A stretch of 64,000 nt of DNA from contig NZ_SZVS01000010.1 in the NCBI RefSeq assembly GCF_007670255.1, forward strand, positions 115,630 through 179,629, in the 5' to 3' direction. Shown here piece after piece: positions 1-8,197 of the stretch; within the stretch, counting starts at the first letter, position 1, and each line of letters begins with the position of its first letter. The DNA is from Paenarthrobacter nicotinovorans (GTDB lineage: Bacteria > Actinomycetota > Actinomycetes > Actinomycetales > Micrococcaceae). A program made the translations under genes and the position numbers. The notes under the pieces are model-generated. The model saw nothing but the letters and a program-made list of their open reading frames with translations, did not search any database and was not told where the DNA came from.

Positions 1-1464
1 GCCTGTTCCCGCTTCAAGCCGGGTCCTAGGGACACGGCCATGGGATCCGCTGAAAAATAGAATGGCGGCATCCGCACCAAATTTTAGTTGTGGATGTGAT
101 TCACCCAAGTTCTTCAGAATCCCAACGGCCGAGTTCAATCCCCTGCCCGTGTTGATGGCGAGGAGGGCCTTGGAGATGGTGAATAGCAGCAGGTCCGAAG
201 GGTCAGCGTCGTGGGTTGATGTTTCCGTGCAGACGCGCTGGGCACGCTTCACATCCACAGGCGCGCCCCAATAAATGCGCAACAGCGCAGCTGCATTGGC
301 GACAGACTTTTCGGCCTCCCACCGTTCAAAGCGGGCGCGCTCACGGACCGTGCTGTGTTCATGAAAGTGCCTGGCCGTAACGGCGTCGTCGCTGCTCCGC
401 TCTCGGCGAAGTGAGGCGAGTACACGGGAGAGGCGGTCCGCGGTGGTGAAGGTGCCGGCAGCCGCTGGCGTTGACTCCAGCACACCAGCGATTCTGCTCC
501 GCAGCAGGTGCCTGTCCCGTAGGGACTTCTGACCGTTAAAGTAATCTGCGACCACAGGCGGGCTGACCGCCGCCGTGGCGCCGTTGTGGTGATCGTCCAT
601 GACCGACAGCAAGCCCTTGCGTTCGAGCGCGTCCAGCACCTCGGGGTTCACTATCTTTTGAAGGACATCGATACGGGCCGTACCCAGAATGGCCATGGTG
701 TTCAACCCCGTGAACTCGTCCGCGGTGAGCTCCGCCAACAACCCCTCGATGGTTCCGCGGAGATGATCGCTCCAAAGCGTCTCGCCGGTCATGCGCCACA
801 GCCCACCACGCCTGACCAACAGATCGCTCAACGAGGCGGTCTCCGCGATCTTCACGATGAGTCGAGGGTTGCCGGCCGCCTTGGTCAGAATCCGCGCTGT
901 CGTGTCAGCGTCGGCTGATCCGCCCAGGACTTGCGAGAGGAGGGTGTGGACTTGCTCGTAGTGAAGCGGGTCCAGCTGCAGGACTGCTTCCCGCCCGTGG
1001 TTGAGGACAGCCAGTTGGCCCTTTGTGAAGCTGAGCGGCTCCGGTGCCGTGGCGACCAACGGGCTGCTGGAACGGCTGCGGACGGCTTCCAGAACTGCCA
1101 GGGATTCGCTGTCTACAAAGTGGATGTCATCCACTACCAGGACGTGTTTGCCGCTCACGGCCAAGTGACTCGACAGGACGTCAGCCAGATCCAACACGCC
1201 ACTGCGGCCTGGACGCAGGTCCAGTCCCAGGCTCTTGATGGCCGAGTAAGGGATGTTCTTGTGGGTCCGGAGACCGGCGATGACGTGGACCATCGCGCCC
1301 GATTTCTCGAGGTTGGTGACGACGTTGCGCACTACCGTGCTTTTGCCGCTGCCAGGTACCCCAACTATGCGCACACCAATGCCGTGCGCTATATAGTCCA
1401 GGACGCGCTGAACCTCTACATCGAACACCCGATCCAACCTTCTGCTTCTCTGCATGACCGACAT
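1..1464 (-). CDS. LuxR/MalT-like P-loop ATPase regulator, 3' end outside window
   Basis: An open frame on the minus strand runs from the ATG at 1464 off the left edge (488 codons seen). Walker A GVPGSGKST lies at residues 35-43 and Walker B VLVVDD at 108-113, followed by helical repeats. This is the layout of the large ATP-binding LuxR (LAL/MalT, STAND-type) regulators, whose DNA-binding domain is at the C-terminus. That domain would lie outside the window, so the LuxR assignment is inferred. The start is supported by GAGGTGA six bases upstream. Three CACCTAG boxes lie just upstream, suggesting autoregulation, and the same box is arrayed upstream of the 13042-14489 genes. Confidence 0.75.
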   Translation of the reverse strand, partial: MSVMQRSRRLDRVFDVEVQRVLDYIAHGIGVRIVGVPGSGKSTVVRNVVTNLEKSGAMVHVIAGLRTHKNIPYSAIKSLGLDLRPGRSGVLDLADVLSSHLAVSGKHVLVVDDIHFVDSESLAVLEAVRSRSSSPLVATAPEPLSFTKGQLAVLNHGREAVLQLDPLHYEQVHTLLSQVLGGSADADTTARILTKAAGNPRLIVKIAETASLSDLLVRRGGLWRMTGETLWSDHLRGTIEGLLAELTADEFTGLNTMAILGTARIDVLQKIVNPEVLDALERKGLLSVMDDHHNGATAAVSPPVVADYFNGQKSLRDRHLLRSRIAGVLESTPAAAGTFTTADRLSRVLASLRRERSSDDAVTARHFHEHSTVRERARFERWEAEKSVANAAALLRIYWGAPVDVKRAQRVCTETSTHDADPSDLLLFTISKALLAINTGRGLNSAVGILKNLGESHPQLKFGADAAILFFSGSHGRVPRTRLEAGTG

Positions 1465-1500
1465 TCGGCTCACCTCGCAGGCTAGATCTTGAACAGCGGA

Positions 1501-1592
1501 CTAGGTGCTGAAAATGCCTTGCACAGGCGAGATCGGCCAAATCTAGGTGGTGATTGGGGCCGATTCGAATGGTTGGCGGCATCATCTAGGTG
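1501..1592 (-). promoter_or_regulatory. Three CACCTAG boxes upstream of the LuxR-type gene
   Basis: Reading on the minus strand, CACCTAG occurs at 1501-1507, 1543-1549 and 1586-1592, with centre spacings of 42 and 43 bp (about four helical turns). All three are in the same orientation relative to the regulator gene that starts at 1464. The same 7-mer forms a phased array at 12871-12985. Likely operator sites of the adjacent regulator; the binding protein is inferred. Confidence 0.6.
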
Positions 1593-1691
1593 GTGGCGGC
1601 ATAGTTCGCGCTGGTATTTGGTGTGCGGGCAGATCATCGGTACCCCTTGCGTCATGGTCTCTCGCCATCGACGCTACGGTCTGCGCGGGGA

Positions 1692-1711
1692 GAATTACAT
1701 GGGTGTAATTC
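1692..1711. promoter_or_regulatory. 20-bp perfect inverted repeat
   Basis: GAATTACA, four bases, then TGTAATTC: perfect 8-bp arms in the otherwise gene-free stretch between the regulator gene and csp. It could be an operator or a small RNA hairpin. It is about 230 bp upstream of the regulator gene. No partner protein is obvious. Confidence 0.4.
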
Positions 1712-1776
1712 GCTATGTGGATATGTCTTCGAATCCATTTTGTGGGCCTAGAACATATCTTCCCTTCTGCGGGCGA

Positions 1777-1810
1777 CAAAAAAGCAGGGCCGGTCAGTGA
1801 CCGGCCCTGC
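1777..1810 (-). terminator. Intrinsic terminator of csp
   Basis: Stem arms at 1784-1796 and 1798-1810 (GCAGGGCCGGTCA and its complement), followed on the minus strand by a run of six T (1777-1783). It lies directly downstream of the csp stop codon. Confidence 0.85.
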
Positions 1811-1828
1811 TTCTTGGTTATCCGAAGC

Positions 1829-2032
1829 TTAGAGAGCCTGGATGTTTACTGCCTGGGGACCCTTGGGGCCCTGCTCGACGTCGAAGGAAACCTTCTGGTT
1901 CTCTTCGAGGGAGCGGTAGCCCGAGGAGTTGATTGCAGAGTAGTGAGCGAAAACGTCCTGGCTGCCATCTTCAGGAGAGATGAAGCCGAAGCCCTTTTCG
2001 GAGTTGAACCATTTCACGGTACCTGTAGCCAT
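1829..2032 (-). CDS. cspA: CspA-family cold-shock protein
   Basis: A 67-residue single OB-fold protein with both RNA-binding motifs, KGFGFI (RNP1) and DVFAHYSAI (RNP2-like), opening with [10 protein letters not shown] as is usual for the family. It binds single-stranded RNA/DNA and acts as an RNA chaperone during cold shock or growth transitions. An AAGGAC box precedes the ATG. It is a single gene with its own terminator and a potentially structured 5' leader. Confidence 0.95.
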   Translation of the reverse strand: MATGTVKWFNSEKGFGFISPEDGSQDVFAHYSAINSSGYRSLEENQKVSFDVEQGPKGPQAVNIQAL

Positions 2033-2051
2033 TTTTTCAGTCCTTACTGAA

Positions 2052-2101
2052 GGTGGAGATTCTCCCGACTTTCGGGTCTCCGGTGTGGGGTGTTCTCCAC
2101 C
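2052..2101 (-). promoter_or_regulatory. Potential stem-loop in csp 5' leader
   Basis: GGTGGAGA at 2052-2059 pairs with TCTCCACC at 2094-2101, with further pairing inside. It lies 20-70 bases upstream of the csp start. Cold-shock mRNAs often have structured leaders that control translation; whether this stretch is transcribed is inferred. Confidence 0.4.
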
Positions 2102-2275
2102 GTTACTTCAGAAGGTCGCGATCCGGAGGGACCGCGGGACTGCCTGAACTACCAAATGCCAAACACAACAACACCGTCAAGTCTACAGGGATTCGAGCGT
2201 ATGGCTAGTGCTGGGAAATGTTTTATCCATCGGATGTGCACGCCGGCCGAACCCAAAGGCTCAAGGGCCGACGTC

Positions 2276-2824
2276 TCACGCAGTAACCTGACTATCCCCG
2301 GCCCGTTCCAACTTTCCGTCCAAGCCGCGGACCCATTCCAGGCCGTCGCTGTCCATGAAGGTCACCGTGCCCATGTAATCGATGTTCCCCGGAAGTGGTT
2401 CGCAGACGTGGTTGGCGTCGATGAACTCGGGCCAGCGTTCTTGGTGGCTGAAGAAGTAGCGGCCGGGAGGAAGAATCTTGGCGGTGGCCCTGATCGGCTG
2501 GATCGCACGCCCCTTCCGGGTGACGCCTTCGGCCCGCTCCAGGGTGAGCCGGAAGATCGGCGCGTCACTGGAATTGACCAGCTCGATCCCCCACTGCTCC
2601 TTCCCCTGAAACATCTTCTTGACTGGCCAGAAGGTGATCCGCCCCGCTTGGCGACGTGCCGCCGTCGTGATGGCCCGTTCGTCGCGTTCGGCTTCCAAGC
2701 GGCGCATCCGCTGGGCTTCTTCGACCGCTTGCCTGGAGTGGCGCGTTGCCTTCGCCACGAAGAACAACGCCACAGACGTAGCCAATGCCCCAATGATCTC
2801 TGCAATATCAACCCAAAAATCCAT
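2276..2824 (-). CDS. Membrane-anchored hypothetical protein
   Basis: A 182-residue protein. The start at 2824 follows AAAGGAGAGG. One transmembrane segment at about residues 5-25 (IAEIIGALATSVALFFVA) is followed by a charged helix (residues about 28-60) and a cytosolic beta-rich domain. I recognise no enzymatic motif. Proteins of this shape are common in actinobacteria without known function. It is transcribed alone, divergent from the 2985 gene. Confidence 0.7.
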   Translation of the reverse strand: MDFWVDIAEIIGALATSVALFFVAKATRHSRQAVEEAQRMRRLEAERDERAITTAARRQAGRITFWPVKKMFQGKEQWGIELVNSSDAPIFRLTLERAEGVTRKGRAIQPIRATAKILPPGRYFFSHQERWPEFIDANHVCEPLPGNIDYMGTVTFMDSDGLEWVRGLDGKLERAGDSQVTA

Positions 2825-2984
2825 GCCTGCCTCTCCTTTTTCTGCGTCCACGTACCTGTCATCTGTCACAAGGCACCTCTTGTGAGTGATCCGACGCGGC
2901 AAGACATGACGGCATTCGGCGTCACGACCCCGCCTCACCCCGCACTCCTCCTACAGGAACACCGCGAGCGCGAGGGGGCAGCAC

Positions 2985-3308
2985 ATGAGTACCACCGAAG
3001 TCCCGCAGGGCGGGCTGCCGTCCGTGCCCGCCCCCAGGAGTTTCGGTACCGGTCATGTGCTGAGGGACTTCGACCTGAAGGTCATCATGCAGATCTCCGG
3101 CTGCGAGTGCGGTGCACGGCGCCTGCTGCTCGGCGAACGGTTGTCCGCGGCCGACGTCGGACCCCTCGCCATGGCGAACCACGCCGCCCGCCACATGGGC
3201 TACTTGCCGCTGTTTGAGCTCGGCGGCAAGGCGCCGTCGATCGCTCTTGGAGTGGAGGCTGTGCTCCGCGAACTGCTTGAAAAACCGGGGCGCGGCCAGC
3301 AGATTTAG
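2985..3308 (+). CDS. Small hypothetical protein with CECG motif
   Basis: A 107-residue soluble protein; a GAGGGGGC ribosome-binding site precedes the ATG. It has a proline-rich N-terminus and a central SGCECGARRL segment whose two cysteines might bind metal, followed by an alanine/leucine-rich helical end. No family recognised. It lies 50 bp upstream of the flavin monooxygenase gene on the same strand, so the two may be cotranscribed. Confidence 0.65.
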   Translation: MSTTEVPQGGLPSVPAPRSFGTGHVLRDFDLKVIMQISGCECGARRLLLGERLSAADVGPLAMANHAARHMGYLPLFELGGKAPSIALGVEAVLRELLEKPGRGQQI

Positions 3309-3358
3309 GGTCCACGATCCCCTGTTCGCGTGCAGCCCCCAGGCGTAAAGTCCACCTC

Positions 3359-4597
3359 ATGGGACGCATCCCGGACACGGTGGTTATCGGTGCAGGTCAA
3401 GCCGGCCTCACCACGAGTTACTGGCTGTCGCAGCTGGGCGTGGAGCATCAGGTTTTGGAGCGTCGGGAGACCTTGGGCGGGGCGTTTCAGGATCGCTGGG
3501 ACGGCTTCTATATGAACACGCCCAACCTTTCGCTGGACCTGCCGGGGATGCCGTTCGACGGCGGCGACCGGGACGCGTTCATCCCCCGCGACGCCGCGGT
3601 GAACCTTTTCAGGCGGTATGCCGAGCTGATTGCCGCGCCCGTTCACACCGGCGTGGACGTGACCAAGCTTTCGGCCGCGCCGGAGGGCGGGTTCCTGCTG
3701 GAGACGTCGCTCGGGAGCGTGCGGGCCGGGAAGGTGGTTCTGGCGACGGGCGCATATCAGGTGCCCAAGGCCCCTGCCGCCAAGCTGCCAACCGGCGTGA
3801 CCCAGTTGCACACGCACGACTACCGCAATCCTGAGCAGCTGCCCGACGGCGCGGTGTTGATCGTGGGGACCGGGCAGTCGGGCGGGCAGATCGCCGAGGA
3901 GCTCCACGACGCCGGCCGCGACGTCCACCTTGCCATCTCCGTAGTCCCCGAAGCGCCGCGCCGATACCGCGGCCAGGACCTCATCTACTGGATGCTCGAA
4001 ACCGGCAAACACGGCCCCGACTACGGCGTCCACGCACTCACCCGCGAGGCCCTGCCCTCCCCCGCGTTGCGGTTCGCCCCCAATCCCCTGCTTTCCGGCA
4101 CCGACGTCGGCCACAGCATCCACCTCCGCGAACTCGGGCGCCGCGGCATGCACCTGCACGGTCACCTTGAAGCAGTCGACGACGGCGCCATCACCTTCAG
4201 CGACGACCTCCCCCAACGCCTCGCGGCAGTTGAGTCCGCGTTCGGACAGCGGACAGGCAACGCGATTGATGCCTACATCGCGGCGGCGGGGATCGATGCG
4301 CCGGAGCAGGCGGCTCCGGAGGCCGATGACTGGCTACCTGCGGAGTCTTCACGTGTGAGCCTGGCCGAGGCGGGCATTACGTCCGTTCTGTGGGCGTCCG
4401 GTTACCAACTCGACTTCGGGTTCGTGGACCTGCCGTTGGTGGACGAGTGGGGCTATCCGAAGCACTCACGGGGAGTGACGGAGTTTCCCGGGCTGTATGT
4501 GATTGGGCTGCCGTGGTTGACCCGGCATTACTCGTCGATCGTCGGGGGCGTCGGGCTGGACGCGGAGTATGTGGCGGGAAGGGTTGCTGGGGACTGA
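3359..4597 (+). CDS. Flavin-containing monooxygenase-like NAD(P)/FAD oxidoreductase
   Basis: A 412-residue two-dinucleotide-fold protein: FAD motif GAGQAG at residues 11-16 and NAD(P) motif GTGQSG at about 170-175, with the conserved ATG turn (LATGAYQVP) between. This matches the group B flavin monooxygenase/CzcO-like family, which oxygenates soft nucleophiles or ketones. The strict FMO fingerprint FxGxxxHxxxY is not clear; HTHDYRNPE at about 151 sits in its place. Substrate unknown. The start has only a weak ribosome-binding site. Confidence 0.8.
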   Translation: MGRIPDTVVIGAGQAGLTTSYWLSQLGVEHQVLERRETLGGAFQDRWDGFYMNTPNLSLDLPGMPFDGGDRDAFIPRDAAVNLFRRYAELIAAPVHTGVDVTKLSAAPEGGFLLETSLGSVRAGKVVLATGAYQVPKAPAAKLPTGVTQLHTHDYRNPEQLPDGAVLIVGTGQSGGQIAEELHDAGRDVHLAISVVPEAPRRYRGQDLIYWMLETGKHGPDYGVHALTREALPSPALRFAPNPLLSGTDVGHSIHLRELGRRGMHLHGHLEAVDDGAITFSDDLPQRLAAVESAFGQRTGNAIDAYIAAAGIDAPEQAAPEADDWLPAESSRVSLAEAGITSVLWASGYQLDFGFVDLPLVDEWGYPKHSRGVTEFPGLYVIGLPWLTRHYSSIVGGVGLDAEYVAGRVAGD

Positions 4598-4646
4598 CGG
4601 TGTGCTGTCAACGCGGTCCAATTCCCCGTTAATGAGCCTCCTGGCT

Positions 4647-4877
4647 CTACCTCGGCCATAGGAAGATCCCTATGAAGACCAGCCCGGCGACGGCCGGAAT
4701 AGCGGCTGCCACCTTTGAGAGTGCGAGCTGATATTCGTAGGTCTTGAACGGTGTACTCTCAGGCAGCCACGACCAACCGTCCACACCGGCACGTGCCATC
4801 ATGTCGCGCATCAGGTACAGGACCAGCCCACTGAGTATCAGGAAGCCTCCAACGACGGCGAGGAACGGGTCGCCCAT
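4647..4877 (-). CDS. Small membrane protein
   Basis: A 76-residue protein with two hydrophobic segments (residues about 5-24 and 55-74) and a charged loop between. It starts directly after the stop codon of the 4878-5153 gene, so the two are translationally coupled. Function unknown; probably part of a two-component membrane complex with its neighbour. Confidence 0.65.
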   Translation of the reverse strand: MGDPFLAVVGGFLILSGLVLYLMRDMMARAGVDGWSWLPESTPFKTYEYQLALSKVAAAIPAVAGLVFIGIFLWPR

Positions 4878-5153
4878 CTACGCTCCGGCCCAAGGTGGCC
4901 TGAAGATGAGCGTCAGCACCACAATCAGCACGCCACCGACGATCAGGACCGCACAGAAGAACACTCCGAGCAGCTCGAAGCCCCGAATCCGTTCCTCATA
5001 CAGCTCCGGGTCTGCTTCAATCGAGTCTGCTTCAGAGGCTGCCATCTTCCGTCCGAGCATCTCTGATGAGATGAAGTACTGCCGGCGGGCAATCCACTTC
5101 CTGAACAGCAGCCACACCAAGCCAATCGCCATGAACACGAATCCAAGCGACAT
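4878..5153 (-). CDS. Small membrane protein
   Basis: A 91-residue protein: an N-terminal transmembrane helix (residues 2-16), an acidic middle (about 40-58) and a second hydrophobic stretch (about 60-85). A GAAGGGGG site precedes the ATG. First gene of a two-gene unit with the 4647-4877 membrane protein. No recognised family. Confidence 0.65.
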   Translation of the reverse strand: MSLGFVFMAIGLVWLLFRKWIARRQYFISSEMLGRKMAASEADSIEADPELYEERIRGFELLGVFFCAVLIVGGVLIVVLTLIFRPPWAGA

Positions 5154-5271
5154 GGTCCCCCTTCAGTCCGTGGCCGTCACACCATCCTAGAAGCCCGCGG
5201 GTCTAACTCGTACCTTGACCCAACTGCTGAGGGGCTTCACCCCATCCGCGCCCGCATTCCAACACCAGCCC

Positions 5272-5892
5272 TTACGCCTGATCGATCTCCGCCATATTTC
5301 CCACGTCAGGAGTCCCCTCTACCAAGGCGTAGCGTTGCATCACAGCGCCCTTTGGTGAGGCAACCACTGGCTCGATAAGGCGGAGGCTTGTTGGCACCAC
5401 CCCATCGGCGAACACTTTCTTCCCGGTTCCGAGAAGGATTGGGTAGACCCACAGGTTGAGCTGGTCGAACAAGCGCTCCGCGAAAAGGGTTTGGACGAAG
5501 TCGAGGCTTCCGATGACGTGAATGTTCTGATGCTTCTCGCGGAGCTCCCGCAGCCCGGCTACCGTGTCGGCGCCGAGCAGCGTGGAGCCCTTCCACTCAA
5601 GCTGTGGCGACTGACGCGAGGCCACATACTTCGGAAGGCGATTGAACAGATCCGCGATTCCACCGCCCTGGTGCGGCCAGTACGCGGCGAAGATGTCGTA
5701 GGTCCGCCGTCCAAGGAGCAGCGCGTCCATCCCGTCCATACCTGAATCGATCTGCTCGCCAACAACCTCGTCAATAAGTGGAGCCTGCCAGCCGCCGAAT
5801 GCGAAGTCGTCGGTTGGATCTTCTTCCGGCCCGCCGGGCGCCTGCGCGACGCCGTCGAGTGTGGTGAACAGGTCAATATGGATGCGTCCCAT
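5272..5892 (-). CDS. Dihydrofolate reductase/RibD C-terminal-like oxidoreductase
   Basis: A 206-residue protein of the RibD_C/DHFR-like family: IHIDLFTTLDGVAQ at the start, LLLGRRTYDIFAAYWP in the middle, and an IHVIGSLDFVQTL nucleotide-binding stretch followed by LWVYPILLGTGKKVF. Members are NADPH-dependent reductases; most stand-alone copies in actinobacteria have no known substrate. A GGAAGGA site precedes the ATG. Single gene. Confidence 0.85.
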   Translation of the reverse strand: MGRIHIDLFTTLDGVAQAPGGPEEDPTDDFAFGGWQAPLIDEVVGEQIDSGMDGMDALLLGRRTYDIFAAYWPHQGGGIADLFNRLPKYVASRQSPQLEWKGSTLLGADTVAGLRELREKHQNIHVIGSLDFVQTLFAERLFDQLNLWVYPILLGTGKKVFADGVVPTSLRLIEPVVASPKGAVMQRYALVEGTPDVGNMAEIDQA

Positions 5893-5997
5893 GCGCGGGT
5901 TCCTTCCCAGCTGCCCGTCGTCACCCCGGCGACAGGATCAAGTCGAGGGTTCCACAGGTGGGACTGTCAGGCAATGGCCACCGGAAGATCGGCGGAT

Positions 5998-6204
5998 CTA
6001 CGCGCCGTCCCTCATCTTCTCTGCGCCCTGGCGCCGCTCAAGAATCACCCAAGCCACCGTCGTCGGGGCCCCGATCAGCACCAGGAGTGCCATGCTCCAG
6101 AACCCGTCGATCACTTTGGTGAATTGCAGAGTCAGAATGGCTATCAGCAAGACTGAGGCTGCAATATTCAAAACGCGGAGCTTCCGCGCGGTAGTCATTT
6201 TCAC
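5998..6204 (-). CDS. Two-helix membrane protein
   Basis: A 68-residue protein with two hydrophobic segments (about residues 12-30 and 36-56) and a charged C-terminus. I chose the GTG at 6204 because AGGGGGAA lies eight bases upstream; an ATG nine bases further in is possible. It may be cotranscribed with the permease gene, which ends 60 bp upstream. Function unknown. Confidence 0.5.
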   Translation of the reverse strand: MKMTTARKLRVLNIAASVLLIAILTLQFTKVIDGFWSMALLVLIGAPTTVAWVILERRQGAEKMRDGA

Positions 6205-6266
6205 AATCGTTCCCCCTACGATGTCGTCCAAGAAGACTAACGTCATCCGCGGAAAGCAACGACTTT

Positions 6267-7658
6267 CTAGGCTTCCTTCAGGTCCAGCTGAGGTGCCGGC
6301 CTGCGGAACCCACGAGTCAGGTAGGCGAGCCATACCAAGCCGACGGCAGCCCAGGCGAGACCGAAGCCGATCGACAACCCGCTCAGACTCGTCCACAACC
6401 AAACGGTCAGCGCGAATCCAATAGCGGGTAGCACCAGGTTGTGAACTACTCCTCTGACTCCACGGGCCTTCTGGTCTATGAAGTAGTGCTTGATGACGGC
6501 CAGGTTCACCACCGAGAACGCTACGAGCGCGCCGAAGCTGATCAGCGATGAGATTGTCAGAAGGTCCAAAACGAAGGCCAGGAGAGATACGGCCGAGGTC
6601 AGAAGGATCGGCAGCACGGGAGTGCGGAATCGTGGGTGCAAGCGTCCCAAAGCTGCCGGGAAGACCCCGCTACGACCCATCGAATGAATGATGCGCGACA
6701 CCGACGCCTGCGATGTAAGAGCCGACCCGAGGCTGCCGGCGATGTATGCAGCGGTGAAGAAAGCGACCAACAGATTTCCACCGGCTGCGCCAATCACTTC
6801 AATCGCGGCAGCGTCGACGTCGTTAAAGGTGCTGACCGGGAGAATGAGGTGGCTGATGTACGCCAGACCGAGGAAGATCACGCCAGCGAGGACCGTGGTG
6901 ATCATGATGGCACGGGGCAGACTTCGCTTCGGGTCCTTGGTCTCTTCGGCGAAGGTGGAGACGGCGTCGAACCCCAGGTAGGAGAGGCAGAGGATGGCGG
7001 AGCCCGCGAAGATGGGCGAGAGGCCGTCGGCGCCGTCAACTCCGGTGAAGGGCGCCAACAAGTCGACGGTGCCCGCGCCGGTGATGGACGAGAGTCCCAG
7101 AGCGACGAACAGCACTATGAACAGCCCCTGCAGTCCCACGACAACGAAGTTTGCCTTGGCGATCGCCGTGATGCCGAGAATGTTCAGCACCGTCACCGCC
7201 GCGATGGAGACGATCATGAATACCCAGGCGGGGATGGCCGGGAAGGCAGCTTCCATGTAGATACCGATGAGCAGGTAATTGATCATCGGGAGCAACAGAT
7301 AGTCGAGCAGGAGCGACCAGCCGGCCATGAAGCCCAGCCCGGCTCCAAAGGATCGGGTTGCGTAGGTGTACGCGGATCCCCCGAACGGGAAAGCTTGCGA
7401 CATCCGGCCATAGGAGCGGGCGGTGAACAGCATGACGACCAACGTCACTGCATAGGCCGCGGAAAGGCGCCCACCGGTCAGCTCGACGACGATGCCGTAG
7501 GTGCTGAAGATCGTCAGCGGGACCATGTAAACCAAGCCCAGCAGGACCAGCGAAGGAACGCCCAGGACGCGGCGCCAACCTTGGGCGGTTGGCTGGGCGG
7601 ATGTCGGCCCCACAGGCTTCTCGCCTGCTGATGTGTCTGTATTGAATGTCGGGGTCAT
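6267..7658 (-). CDS. APC-family amino acid/polyamine permease
   Basis: A 463-residue integral membrane protein with about twelve hydrophobic segments. The helix-1 region GLVYMVPLTIFSTYGIV, the YTYATRSFGAGLGFMAGW stretch and the YLGFDAVSTFAEETKDPKR motif are typical of the amino acid-polyamine-organocation superfamily, closest in look to putrescine/amino-acid importers (PuuP-like). GAGGACC precedes the start. A palindromic operator lies about 150 bp upstream. Substrate not resolved from sequence. Confidence 0.85.
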   Translation of the reverse strand: MTPTFNTDTSAGEKPVGPTSAQPTAQGWRRVLGVPSLVLLGLVYMVPLTIFSTYGIVVELTGGRLSAAYAVTLVVMLFTARSYGRMSQAFPFGGSAYTYATRSFGAGLGFMAGWSLLLDYLLLPMINYLLIGIYMEAAFPAIPAWVFMIVSIAAVTVLNILGITAIAKANFVVVGLQGLFIVLFVALGLSSITGAGTVDLLAPFTGVDGADGLSPIFAGSAILCLSYLGFDAVSTFAEETKDPKRSLPRAIMITTVLAGVIFLGLAYISHLILPVSTFNDVDAAAIEVIGAAGGNLLVAFFTAAYIAGSLGSALTSQASVSRIIHSMGRSGVFPAALGRLHPRFRTPVLPILLTSAVSLLAFVLDLLTISSLISFGALVAFSVVNLAVIKHYFIDQKARGVRGVVHNLVLPAIGFALTVWLWTSLSGLSIGFGLAWAAVGLVWLAYLTRGFRRPAPQLDLKEA

Positions 7659-7808
7659 TTTGGGTCCTCGGTCGTGATGCTGATGTGCTTAGAAGCTGCG
7701 GCGCTGCAGAACTTCGTAGCAGCGACCGGATCTACGGGGTTACCGGGATCCTGAAGTGCTGGGGTGGCTGGCGAGATCTGGATGAAGGTCGCAGGCCATG
7801 GGAGCGGG

Positions 7809-7827
7809 AAATGAATAGCGTTCATTT
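7809..7827. promoter_or_regulatory. Inverted repeat, candidate operator for the permease
   Basis: AAATGAA, five bases, TTCATTT: perfect 7-bp arms. It lies in the 345-bp gap between the APC permease (minus) and the restriction gene (plus). A second GTGAC...GTCAC pair lies at about 7832-7851. No gene is supported in this gap; it probably holds the permease promoter. Confidence 0.45.
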
Positions 7828-8197
7828 AGTGTGACGGTGAGCCGGGTCACAGTCAATATGTGACGGGCTAGGTACCCATCCACAGAACTGGGTCGACCCA
7901 GAGCGCCGTCATGCCGAAAACCGAATGATGGCGACGCAAATCTTCGACACCAAATCCTGGCGTCCTCCAAACACTTGAGTCACAGCCGCGCCCCAACCGC
8001 ACTTGTCACCGCACTTCTTCGAAACCGGAGACATAGATCCCCGATATAAGTGGGAGGAAGAGTCGTTTCGTGACGCGGATCTTCGTTATATTTTGGACAC
8101 TAGATCGTCGGCGCCTGCGCCAGTACTCAGACGATCCGCCGCTTTGGTTCTCAGGCCGAAGCCGGCGACAAAAGGGACAACAACATTGGGGCTAATT

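Noticed and set aside
931..1485. Plus-strand open frame of 184 codons
   Set aside because: It is antisense to the LuxR/MalT-like gene, whose minus-strand frame has P-loop motifs and a good ribosome-binding site.
7740..7970. Minus-strand 76-codon frame between permease and restriction gene
   Set aside because: No ribosome-binding site, odd composition, and it covers the probable permease operator and promoter.
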